From contig CALWES010000008.1 of assembly GCA_944377405.1 (NCBI GenBank), positions 1 through 64,000 of the forward strand: DNA of 64,000 bases, read 5' to 3'. Below, in pieces: positions 37,243 to 45,422 of the stretch (its first letter is position 1; every line of letters begins with the position of its first letter). The DNA comes from an uncultured Lachnospiraceae bacterium (lineage in GTDB: Bacteria; Bacillota; Clostridia; Lachnospirales; Lachnospiraceae). The position numbers were made by a program, and so were the translations under genes. The notes under the pieces are model-generated. The model ran no database searches, was not told the DNA's origin, and saw only the letters and a list, made by a program, of their open reading frames with translations.

Positions 37243-37734
37243 ATCGCTTTCTCCGGTCTTTTGGAGCCCTTTGATCACCACGTAATAGCTGTATTCCGGA
37301 CTTACGGTGATCAGGACCCGGTCCCCCACCTTATGTCCCAGGATCGCCTTGCCCAGGGGAGATTCATTGGAGATGAGTCCCCTTTGGGAATTGCCCCGGA
37401 TGGAGGTGACGATCCGATAGGTCTCCACACAGTCATCCTCCTCGAAGTAAAGCTCCACGGTGTTGTTCATCCCCACCTCGTCCTCAGCGGACTTGTCTGA
37501 GATAATGACAGCGGTCCGGAGGATCTTTTCCAGGAAGCGGATCCGACTGTTGTTCATATTGTTGTCCCGCTTTGCGGCGTAGTATTCGAAGTTCTCCGAC
37601 AGGTCCCCCATGGCCCGGGCCTCCTTCAGGGCCTTCAGGGCTGCGGGACGTACCACGGTCTTTCTGTGCCGGATCTCCTCTTCGATACGTCTGACGTCAC
37701 TTTCCGTCAGCTGTTCGCGAAAACCGTTATGCAT
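37219..37734 (-). CDS. greA: GreA/GreB family transcription elongation factor
   Basis: A 171-residue factor that binds the RNA polymerase secondary channel and stimulates cleavage of backtracked RNA. The N-terminal coiled coil carries the tip acidic pair in ARAMGDLSENFEYYAAK (Asp-x-x-Glu/Asn), and the C-terminal FKBP-like domain has SPLGKAILGHKVGDRVLI. It is a little longer than E. coli GreA (158) because of N- and C-terminal extensions. The ATG of MHNGF follows AAGGAGG at good distance, so the longer frame start twelve codons upstream is rejected. It is divergent from brnQ. Confidence 0.9.
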   Translation of the reverse strand: MHNGFREQLTESDVRRIEEEIRHRKTVVRPAALKALKEARAMGDLSENFEYYAAKRDNNMNNSRIRFLEKILRTAVIISDKSAEDEVGMNNTVELYFEEDDCVETYRIVTSIRGNSQRGLISNESPLGKAILGHKVGDRVLITVSPEYSYYVVIKGLQKTGESDEDRLKQY

Positions 37735-37797
37735 ACTGTCATCCTCCTTATATCCAGAAGATGATAGCACAAAAAATCGTGAAAAAAAAGATGATTC

Positions 37798-37826
37798 TTG
37801 TTTTTTCAGATGGCGTGTTTTATACT
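37798..37826 (+). promoter_or_regulatory. Promoter of brnQ
   Basis: TTGTTT and TATACT with a 17-base spacer lie about 75 bases before the brnQ start codon. Confidence 0.58.
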
Positions 37827-37902
37827 TGAAGGCACTAATGTTGTAGGAATTCAGCTGAGTACCATGCAGCAGATGGCCGAAGATCGGCAGAAAAGAGGCA
37901 GT

Positions 37903-39093
37903 ATGAAAAAATTAAGCTTGCAGAATGTGTTTCTGATCGGTGTGACCCTGTTCTCCATGTTTTTCGGAGCCGGCAATCTGATCTTCCCGCCCTATCTGGG
38001 ATACCAGGCGGGGGGAGCTTCCCTGCCGGCCTTTTTTGGATTCGCCATTACGGCGGTGGTATTCCCGGTGCTTGGGGTCACGGCAGTGGCCAGGTCCGGA
38101 GGTCTGGATCATCTTTGTGAAAAGGTGCATCCCAGCTTTTCCCTGATCTATTCCATCGCGGTCTATCTCTGTATCGGACCCATGCTGGCCATCCCCAGGA
38201 CCGCGGGGACCAGCTATTCCATGTTCGCATTCCTGACAGGCAGGCTGGGGAACGGAAGCTTTTTCGGGATTCCGGTACAGCTTCTGGCCAGCATCCTCTT
38301 TTCCCTGGTGTTCTTCCTTGCGGCGGGCATCGTGGCAAAGCATCCGGAGAGACTGAAGGACCTTCTGGGGAAGCGGATGACTCCGGTGCTGATCACCCTG
38401 ATCCTGGTGATGTTCGTGGCGGGACTTTTCCACCTGTCCCTTCCCCTGTCGGAGACAGCGGATAAATACCTGTCCAATCCCCTGGGGACCGGCTTTGTGG
38501 ACGGGTACCAGACCATGGACACCATGGCGGCGGTGGTATTCGGAATCGTTATCGCCATCAATATCCGGGCCCTGGGCGTCACGGAAAATAAGGCCGTGGC
38601 TGCAGAGACCATCCGGGGCGGCATTATTGCAGGGATCCTCCTTGCCACCATGTACGGCATGCTGACCTTCCTTGGAGCAAAGAGCGGCAGCCTTGTGACC
38701 GGTGCCCTGAACGGAACGGAGATCCTGAGTGCCGTCTGCCGGAGCTTCTTCGGAGAAGCAGGGGAGATCATCCTGGCCCTGATCTTCTTCATTGCCTGCT
38801 TTAATGTATGCGTGGGCCTGATCTGCAGCTGTGCAGAGTTTTTTGCAGACAAGTTCAGGGCCCTCAGCTTTGACCAGTGGAGATGGGTCCTGACGGCCTG
38901 GAGCTTCCTGATCTCCATTGCGGGACTGAACATGATCCTGGCCATCTCATCCCCGATCCTGAGCATCATCTATCCTGTGACCATCGTGATCATCCTGATG
39001 AACCTGCTGCCCATACCGGTGCTTCAGACCAGATTTCTGCAGCGCCTTGGCGTGGCCCTGGCCCTCCTTTACGGCCTCTGGTCCATCCTGTGA
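37903..39093 (+). CDS. brnQ: Branched-chain amino acid carrier BrnQ
   Basis: A 396-residue transporter of the LIVCS family that takes up leucine, isoleucine and valine with Na+ or H+. The N-terminal signature VTLFSMFFGAGNLIFPPYLGYQAG is diagnostic (cited in part: SMFFGAGNLIFPP). About twelve helices follow, with LGVTENKAVAAETIRGGIIA in the second half. It is about 40 residues shorter than E. coli BrnQ but keeps the usual ends. The start is at MKKLSL after AGAGGC, a weak site. The frame is open for 35 codons more upstream, but these overlap the promoter. Confidence 0.93.
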   Translation: MKKLSLQNVFLIGVTLFSMFFGAGNLIFPPYLGYQAGGASLPAFFGFAITAVVFPVLGVTAVARSGGLDHLCEKVHPSFSLIYSIAVYLCIGPMLAIPRTAGTSYSMFAFLTGRLGNGSFFGIPVQLLASILFSLVFFLAAGIVAKHPERLKDLLGKRMTPVLITLILVMFVAGLFHLSLPLSETADKYLSNPLGTGFVDGYQTMDTMAAVVFGIVIAINIRALGVTENKAVAAETIRGGIIAGILLATMYGMLTFLGAKSGSLVTGALNGTEILSAVCRSFFGEAGEIILALIFFIACFNVCVGLICSCAEFFADKFRALSFDQWRWVLTAWSFLISIAGLNMILAISSPILSIIYPVTIVIILMNLLPIPVLQTRFLQRLGVALALLYGLWSIL

Positions 39094-39141
39094 TCAGTAC
39101 CGGTAGAAGGAAGATAAGGAAGAAAGTGAGTGGGGAAGAAA

Positions 39142-40527
39142 ATGGAAGAGAGTATGGAAGAAAAAGCTTCATCAAAAAAGAAAACACATGAGATCGATAT
39201 GCTCCACGGAGTGCTTTTACCAAAGATCCTGCTGTTTGCGATCCCTCTGGCCTTAAGCAGTATCCTGCAGCTCCTGTTCAATGCGGCGGACGTCATCGTC
39301 CTGGGACGCTTCGTGGGCCCCGACGCCCTGGCGGCGGTGGGCTCCACCACCTCCCTGATCAATCTGCTGGTAAACCTGTTCTTGGGTATTTCCGTAGGTG
39401 TAAACGTCATGGTGGCCCGGCACTATGCCAGGAAGGACGGGGAAGAGGTCAGCAACATCGTCCACACGGCGGTGACGGTGGCCCTTATCAGCGGCGTGGC
39501 CCTGATCTTTATCGGCTATATAGCCGCAGAGCCCCTGCTGATCCTTATGGGATCCCCGGAAAATGTCCTGCCCATGTCGGTCCTCTATATGCGGATCTAC
39601 TTCATCGGCATGCCGGCGATCCTGCTCTATGACTTTGGCGCAGCGATCCTGAGGGCCATAGGAGACACGAAGCGGCCCCTTTATTATCTTATGGTGGCCG
39701 GTATCGTGAATGTGGTGCTGAATCTGTTTTTCGTACTGGTCTGCAACCTGGGAGTGGCGGGGGTCGCCATTGCCACCAGTATCTCAAACGCCATCTCGGC
39801 CATCCTCATCGCCATGACCCTGATGAAGGAGGAATCGGCTCTGCGCCTGAGCCTCCGGCGTCTTACCATAGACCGTCGGGTCCTGGGGAAGATCTTTACC
39901 ATCGGGCTTCCGGCAGGGCTCCAGGGTTGTATCTTCTCCGTCTCCAACGTGCTGATCCAGTCCTCCGTTAATTCCTTCGGATACATCGTTATGGCGGGAA
40001 GCACTGCCTCCAGCAACCTGGAGGGCTTCGTTTACCAGGCCATGAACTCCGTTTATCAGGCGAACCTGAGCTTTACCAGCCAGAACATCGGAGCAGGTAA
40101 GTACAGCCGGGTCAACCGGATCCTTTACACCTGCCTCCTGGTGGTGACCATGATCGGAGCAGGCATGGGACTTCTGTTCTGCCTCTTCGGGACGCCTCTT
40201 CTGGGTATCTATTCCACGGACCCAGAGGTGATCCGGGCAGGCCTTGTGCGTCTTTACTTTATCTGCGGGACCTATTTCCTCTGCGGATGGATGGACGTGC
40301 TGGTGGGCTCCCTCAGGGGCATGGGCTATGCGGTGCTGCCTATGATCGTATCCCTCCTTGGGGCCTGCGGCTTCAGGATCCTGTGGATTTTTACCATCTT
40401 TGCCGCAGTCCACACCATGCCGGTGCTGTTCTTAAGCTATCCCGTAAGCTGGGTCATTACGGCTCTGGTCCATTACATCTGCTTCAGGCGTCTGCGGGCA
40501 AAACTGCCTCTTGAAGATGAGGCTTAA
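39142..40527 (+). CDS. MATE family efflux transporter (second copy)
   Basis: A multidrug and toxin extrusion pump of about 461 residues and twelve helices. It shows LLPKILLFAIPLALSSILQ, LFNAADVIVLGRFVGPDALAAVGST, ILRAIGDTKRPLYYLM and SFTSQNIGAGKYSRVNR, typical of the Clostridia DinF/VmrA-like branch. The first 20 residues are charged (MEESMEEKASSKKK), as often seen. It differs clearly from the copy at 1531, so the two are not a recent duplication. GGGGAAG precedes the chosen ATG. A GTG four codons upstream or an ATG four codons downstream remain possible. Confidence 0.93.
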   Translation: MEESMEEKASSKKKTHEIDMLHGVLLPKILLFAIPLALSSILQLLFNAADVIVLGRFVGPDALAAVGSTTSLINLLVNLFLGISVGVNVMVARHYARKDGEEVSNIVHTAVTVALISGVALIFIGYIAAEPLLILMGSPENVLPMSVLYMRIYFIGMPAILLYDFGAAILRAIGDTKRPLYYLMVAGIVNVVLNLFFVLVCNLGVAGVAIATSISNAISAILIAMTLMKEESALRLSLRRLTIDRRVLGKIFTIGLPAGLQGCIFSVSNVLIQSSVNSFGYIVMAGSTASSNLEGFVYQAMNSVYQANLSFTSQNIGAGKYSRVNRILYTCLLVVTMIGAGMGLLFCLFGTPLLGIYSTDPEVIRAGLVRLYFICGTYFLCGWMDVLVGSLRGMGYAVLPMIVSLLGACGFRILWIFTIFAAVHTMPVLFLSYPVSWVITALVHYICFRRLRAKLPLEDEA

Positions 40528-40538
40528 AGTTGTATAAT
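40511..40538 (+). promoter_or_regulatory. Promoter of pncB, inside the end of the MATE gene
   Basis: TTGAAG and TATAAT are separated by 16 bases. The -35 box lies in the last MATE codons, and the start of pncB is 69 bases downstream. Confidence 0.58.
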
Positions 40539-40607
40539 GTTTGTTTAAAAGAGGGCCGGAATATCCCGGTCCCCTCAGAGGATAAAATACAGAAAGAGAG
40601 ACGGACT

Positions 40608-42083
40608 ATGGCTACAAGAAATCTGACACTGCTTACGGATCTTTACGAGTTAACCATGATGCAGGGCTATTTCAAGGACAAAACGGCGAATGCCAACGTG
40701 ATCTTTGACGCCTTTTTCAGAAGAAATCCGGACGGAAACGGCTTTTCCATCAGCTGCGGACTGGAACAGATCATCGAGTATATCGAAAATCTCCACTTTG
40801 GAAAGGAAGAGATCAACTATCTGGCCTCTCTTCATATGTTCGACGATGATTTTCTGGACTATCTGAGTGACTTCCGCTTCACGGGAGACGTCTATGCCAT
40901 TCCCGAGGGAACCATCATGTTTCCCAGGGAGCCGGTGGTGAAGATCAAGGCTCCCATCATGGAGGCTCAGCTGATCGAGACAGCCCTCCTTAATATGCTG
41001 AACCATCAGTCCCTCATTGCCACCAAGGCAGCCAGAGTGGTCTATGCGGCCCAGGGAGACGGGGTCATGGAATTCGGACTCCGCAGGGCCCAGGGACCGG
41101 ACGCAGGCATCTATGGCGCCAGGGCAGCAGTGATCGCAGGCTGCGTCGGCACCTCCAACGTGCTCTGTGGCCAGATGTTCGACGTGCCGGTCATGGGAAC
41201 CCATGCCCACAGCTGGATCATGTCCTTCCCCGATGAGCTTACGGCCTTCCGGGAGTATGCAAAGCTCTATCCCGACGCCTGCATCCTGCTGGTGGACACC
41301 TACGATACCCTGAAGTCCGGCGTTCCCAACGCCATCCGGGTCTTCCAGGAGATGCGGGAGCAGGGCATCCATTCGAAAAAGTACGGGATCCGTCTGGACT
41401 CCGGAGACCTGGCCTACCTGTCCAAGAAGGCCAAGAAGATGCTGGACGCTGCGGGCTTTACGGATGCGGTGATCTCCGCTTCCAATGACCTGGACGAGAA
41501 CCTGATCGCCTCCCTGAAGCTCCAGGGGGCCAAGATCAACAGCTGGGGCGTGGGAACGAACCTGATCACCTCCAAGGACTGCCCCTCCTTTGGCGGCGTA
41601 TACAAGATGGCTGCCATCCAGGATCCGGAGACCGGAAACTACATCCCCAAGATCAAGATCTCCGAAAACGTAGAGAAGATCACGAACCCCGGAGACAAGG
41701 TGATCTACCGGATCTACGAGAAGGAGAGCGGAAAGCTCTTTGCGGATCTCATCGCTCTGAAGGAGGAGCACTATGACGAGAGCCAGGACCTGCTGCTTTT
41801 TGATCCTGTAGAGACCTGGAAGAAGACCCTCCTGAAGGCTGGAAGCTATCGGATCCGGGAGCTGATGATCCCGGTATTCATCGGAGGAAAGTGCGTCTAC
41901 AGGGACCGCCCCACGGTGATGGAGCTTCAGGAGATCTGCCGGAAGGAGATGGACACCCTCTGGGAGGAGTCCAGACGTCTGGTGAACCCCCACGAGGTCT
42001 ATGTGGATCTGTCAAAGCCCCTGTGGGACCTGAAGCAGAGGATGCTGGACCAGTACCATGGGGTCACTATAGAGGAAAGATAA
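40608..42083 (+). CDS. pncB: Nicotinate phosphoribosyltransferase
   Basis: A 491-residue enzyme of the NAD salvage (Preiss-Handler) path. It makes nicotinate mononucleotide from nicotinate and PRPP with ATP hydrolysis. Family text includes LLTDLYELTMMQGYF at the N-terminus, EFGLRRAQGPDAG, the phosphohistidine segment MGTHAHSWIMSF, RLDSGDLAYLSKK and WGVGTNLITS. The length is that of the longer bacterial form. The start is the ATG of MATRNL. An alternative frame start 26 codons upstream overlaps the promoter and is rejected. The ribosome binding site (AAAGAGAGACGG) is moderate. Confidence 0.95.
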   Translation: MATRNLTLLTDLYELTMMQGYFKDKTANANVIFDAFFRRNPDGNGFSISCGLEQIIEYIENLHFGKEEINYLASLHMFDDDFLDYLSDFRFTGDVYAIPEGTIMFPREPVVKIKAPIMEAQLIETALLNMLNHQSLIATKAARVVYAAQGDGVMEFGLRRAQGPDAGIYGARAAVIAGCVGTSNVLCGQMFDVPVMGTHAHSWIMSFPDELTAFREYAKLYPDACILLVDTYDTLKSGVPNAIRVFQEMREQGIHSKKYGIRLDSGDLAYLSKKAKKMLDAAGFTDAVISASNDLDENLIASLKLQGAKINSWGVGTNLITSKDCPSFGGVYKMAAIQDPETGNYIPKIKISENVEKITNPGDKVIYRIYEKESGKLFADLIALKEEHYDESQDLLLFDPVETWKKTLLKAGSYRIRELMIPVFIGGKCVYRDRPTVMELQEICRKEMDTLWEESRRLVNPHEVYVDLSKPLWDLKQRMLDQYHGVTIEER

Positions 42084-42111
42084 AGAATATAAGGGATTTA
42101 ACAGCTTTTTC

Positions 42112-42140
42112 TTGTATTTTGCCATCGGAACACTTATAAT
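42112..42140 (+). promoter_or_regulatory. Promoter of ileS-glgP
   Basis: TTGTAT and a perfect TATAAT are 17 bases apart, 85 bases before the ileS start. The 140-base leader has no T-box motif. Confidence 0.72.
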
Positions 42141-42224
42141 GGCTGTATTGCGCGCGTATGTAAGAATAGCATGGAAGGCGCAGATGACCCGATGAGGGGA
42201 CCATTATTCAGAGGAGGAATGAAA

Positions 42225-45200
42225 ATGGCACTATACAAAAAGGTTGACACGTCCATGGACTTTGTGGGACGTGAAAGAGAAGTCGAGGACTTCTGGAAGA
42301 AAAACGACATATTCGAGAAATCAATCAAGGAGCATGAAGGGGATCCGAGTTATGTGTTCTATGACGGCCCGCCAACAGCGAACGGCAAGCCCCATATCGG
42401 ACACGTGCTTACCCGATGCATCAAGGATCTGATCCCGCGTTACCAGACCATGAAGGGCAAGATGGTACCGAGGAAGGCCGGATGGGACACCCACGGACTT
42501 CCGGTGGAGCTGGAGGTGGAAAAGCAGATCGGCATCAACGGTAAGGACCAGATCGAATCCTACGGAATTGCTCCTTTTATTGAGCTCTGCAAGGAGAACG
42601 TCTGGAAATATAAGAGCATGTGGGAGGATTTTTCCTTTACCGTGGGCTTCTGGGCAGACATGGAGCATCCCTATGTTACCTACTACAACGACTATATTGA
42701 GTCGGAGTGGTGGGCCTTAAAGGAGATCTGGAACAAGGGCCTTCTTTATAAGGGCTTCAAGATCGTTCCCTACTGCCCCCGCTGCGGCACCCCCCTGTCA
42801 TCCCATGAGGTGGCCCAGGGCTACAAGGACGTAAAGGAACGCTCCGCCATCGTGCGCTTTCAGGTAAAGGGAGAGGACGCCTATATCCTGGCATGGACCA
42901 CGACGCCCTGGACCCTTCCTTCAAACGTGGCCCTCTGCGTACATCCGGATGAGCTGTATGTCAAGGCAAAGAGCCATCAGGACGGAAAGACCTATTACCT
43001 GGCAAAGGCCCTGATGGAGAAGCTCCTGGGAGAGGACGCGGAGATCCTGGAGACCTATAAGGGAAGTGAGCTGGAGCATAAGGAATATGAGCCCCTTTAC
43101 CCCAGAGCGGCAGAGATCGCTGAAAAGCAGCACAAGAAGGGCCACTATGTGGTCTGCGATACCTATGTAACCATGGAAGACGGTACCGGTATCGTTCATA
43201 TCGCCCCCGCCTTTGGTGAGGACGATGCCAAGGTGGGCCGGAAATATGATCTGCCCTTCGTGCAGCTGGTGGACGAAAAGGGCAACATGACCGGAGATTC
43301 CCGTTGGGAAGGCGTATTCGTAAAGAAGGCGGACCCCATGGTCCTCAAGGATCTGGAGGAGCGGGGCCTGCTGTTTGCCGCACCGGAATTTGAGCATTCC
43401 TATCCCCACTGCTGGAGATGCGGAACCCCCCTTCTTTACTATGCAAGGGAATCCTGGTACATCAAGATGAGTGCCGTAAGGGAGGACCTGATCCGCAACA
43501 ACAATACCATCAACTGGATCCCGGAATCCATCGGCAAGGGCCGTTTCGGAGACTGGCTGGAGAACGTACAGGACTGGGCCCTTTCCAGAAACCGTTACTG
43601 GGGCACGCCCCTTCCCGTATGGGAGTGCGAATGCGGCGAGCGCCACTGCATCGGAAGCCGTGAAGAGCTCAGAAAGATGAGCCCCAACTATGAGGCGGTA
43701 CTGGCAGAGCTGAAGGCCGCAGGAGATAAGGGCTATGAGGGAGACAGCATCGAGCTTCACAGACCCTATATCGATAAGGTGGAGATCACCTGCCCCAAGT
43801 GCGGAAAGCCCATGCACAGAGTTCCGGAGGTCATCGACTGCTGGTTCGATTCCGGTGCCATGCCCTTTGCACAGCACCACTATCCCTTCGAGAACAAGGA
43901 GCTTTTCGAGAAGGAGTTCCCGGCACAGTTCATCTCCGAGGCGGTGGATCAGACCAGAGGCTGGTTCTATTCCCTGCTGGCGGAGTCTACCCTGCTGTTT
44001 AACCGGGCTCCCTATGAGAACGTTATCGTACTGGGCCATGTCCAGGACGAGAACGGACAGAAGATGTCCAAGTCAAAGGGCAATGCGGTGGATCCCGTGG
44101 AGGCCCTGGATCAGTACGGTGCAGACGCCATCCGCTGGTATTTCTATACCAACTCCGCCCCCTGGCTGCCCAACCGTTTCTACGGAAAGGCAGTAACGGA
44201 AGGCCAGAGAAAGTTCCTGGGCACCCTGTGGAACACCTATGCCTTCTATATCCTTTATGCAAATATCGACGGGTTCGATCCCATGAAATACACCCTGGAG
44301 CAGGAGAAGCTTGGGGTTATGGACCGCTGGATCCTCTCCAAGATGAACACCATGATCCGGGATGTGGATACCAACATGTCCCAGTACAGGATCCCGGAGG
44401 CCTGCAAGGCTCTGGAGGTATTTGTGGACGACCTCTCCAACTGGTATGTAAGAAGGAGCCGTGAGCGTTTCTGGGCCAAGGGTATGGAGCAGGACAAGAT
44501 CAATGCCTACATGACCTTGTTCACCGCACTGAAGAACACCATCCTCTGTGCAGCACCCTTCATCCCCTTCATGACGGAGGCCATCTACCAGAACATGATC
44601 TGCTCCGTGGATCAGAACGCCAAGGAATCCGTCCATCTCTGCGACTTCCCGAAGTACGACGAGAGCTGCATCGATGAGAAGCTGGAGCAGGATATGGACG
44701 AGGTCCTGGATATCGTTATCCTGGGCAGAGCAGCCCGGAACACCTCCGGACTGAAGAACCGTCAGCCCATCGGCAAGATGTATGTGAAGGCTGCCCACGA
44801 GCTGGCAGAGTTCTATATCGAGATCATCGAGGATGAGCTGAACGTAAAAGAGGTGATCTTCCGGGATGATGTACGGGCATTTACCTCCTATACCTTCAAG
44901 CCCCAGTTAAAGACCGTGGGACCCAAGTACGGCAAGAACCTGGGCTTCATCCGCCAGCATCTGACGGACATGGACGGAAATGCGGCCATGGATGAGCTGA
45001 ACGAAAAGGGCCAGCTGAGCTTTACGGCGCCGGATGGAACGGAGATCGCCCTTACCAGGGAAGATCTGCTCATTGACGTGTCCAAGCAGGGCGGCTACGT
45101 AACGGAGGAAGACCAGAACGTGACCGTGGTACTGGATACAAACCTGACCCAGGAGCTGATCGACGAGGGCTTTATGAGAGAGATCATCTCAAAGGTACAG

Positions 45201-45416
45201 ACCATGCGTAAGGAGGCCGGCTTTGAGGTGATGGACCGCATCTGCATCTATGCGGAGGGTACCCCCAAGATCAGCCAGGTGATCGAAAAATATGGAAAGG
45301 ATATCTGCCATGACTGTATGGCGGAGGAAATAAAAGAGGGCAGTCTTTCAGGCTATCAGAAGGAATGGGACATCAACGGTGAAAAGGTAACCCTTGGAGT
45401 TGAAAAGGTAGGATAA
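42225..45416 (+). CDS. ileS: Isoleucine--tRNA ligase
   Basis: A 1063-residue class I synthetase charging tRNA-Ile. The ATP motifs are present as HIGH (residues 57-60, GKPHIGH) and KMSKSKGN. The editing domain contains TTTPWTLPSN, and the catalytic core has SRNRYWGTPLP and VIDCWFDSGAMPFAQ. The anticodon-binding domain follows. The protein belongs to the long IleS2-like branch (1030-1060 residues) rather than the short Bacillus type. Members of that branch are often naturally less sensitive to mupirocin, which is family knowledge and not tested here. AGAGGAGGA lies seven bases before the second ATG (MALYKK), chosen as start. Confidence 0.97.
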   Translation: MALYKKVDTSMDFVGREREVEDFWKKNDIFEKSIKEHEGDPSYVFYDGPPTANGKPHIGHVLTRCIKDLIPRYQTMKGKMVPRKAGWDTHGLPVELEVEKQIGINGKDQIESYGIAPFIELCKENVWKYKSMWEDFSFTVGFWADMEHPYVTYYNDYIESEWWALKEIWNKGLLYKGFKIVPYCPRCGTPLSSHEVAQGYKDVKERSAIVRFQVKGEDAYILAWTTTPWTLPSNVALCVHPDELYVKAKSHQDGKTYYLAKALMEKLLGEDAEILETYKGSELEHKEYEPLYPRAAEIAEKQHKKGHYVVCDTYVTMEDGTGIVHIAPAFGEDDAKVGRKYDLPFVQLVDEKGNMTGDSRWEGVFVKKADPMVLKDLEERGLLFAAPEFEHSYPHCWRCGTPLLYYARESWYIKMSAVREDLIRNNNTINWIPESIGKGRFGDWLENVQDWALSRNRYWGTPLPVWECECGERHCIGSREELRKMSPNYEAVLAELKAAGDKGYEGDSIELHRPYIDKVEITCPKCGKPMHRVPEVIDCWFDSGAMPFAQHHYPFENKELFEKEFPAQFISEAVDQTRGWFYSLLAESTLLFNRAPYENVIVLGHVQDENGQKMSKSKGNAVDPVEALDQYGADAIRWYFYTNSAPWLPNRFYGKAVTEGQRKFLGTLWNTYAFYILYANIDGFDPMKYTLEQEKLGVMDRWILSKMNTMIRDVDTNMSQYRIPEACKALEVFVDDLSNWYVRRSRERFWAKGMEQDKINAYMTLFTALKNTILCAAPFIPFMTEAIYQNMICSVDQNAKESVHLCDFPKYDESCIDEKLEQDMDEVLDIVILGRAARNTSGLKNRQPIGKMYVKAAHELAEFYIEIIEDELNVKEVIFRDDVRAFTSYTFKPQLKTVGPKYGKNLGFIRQHLTDMDGNAAMDELNEKGQLSFTAPDGTEIALTREDLLIDVSKQGGYVTEEDQNVTVVLDTNLTQELIDEGFMREIISKVQTMRKEAGFEVMDRICIYAEGTPKISQVIEKYGKDICHDCMAEEIKEGSLSGYQKEWDINGEKVTLGVEKVG

Positions 45417-45422
45417 AGACAG

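Noticed and set aside
42084..42224. T-box leader upstream of ileS
   Set aside because: The gap is too short and has no GGTGGTACCGCG-like sequence; only a standard promoter was found.
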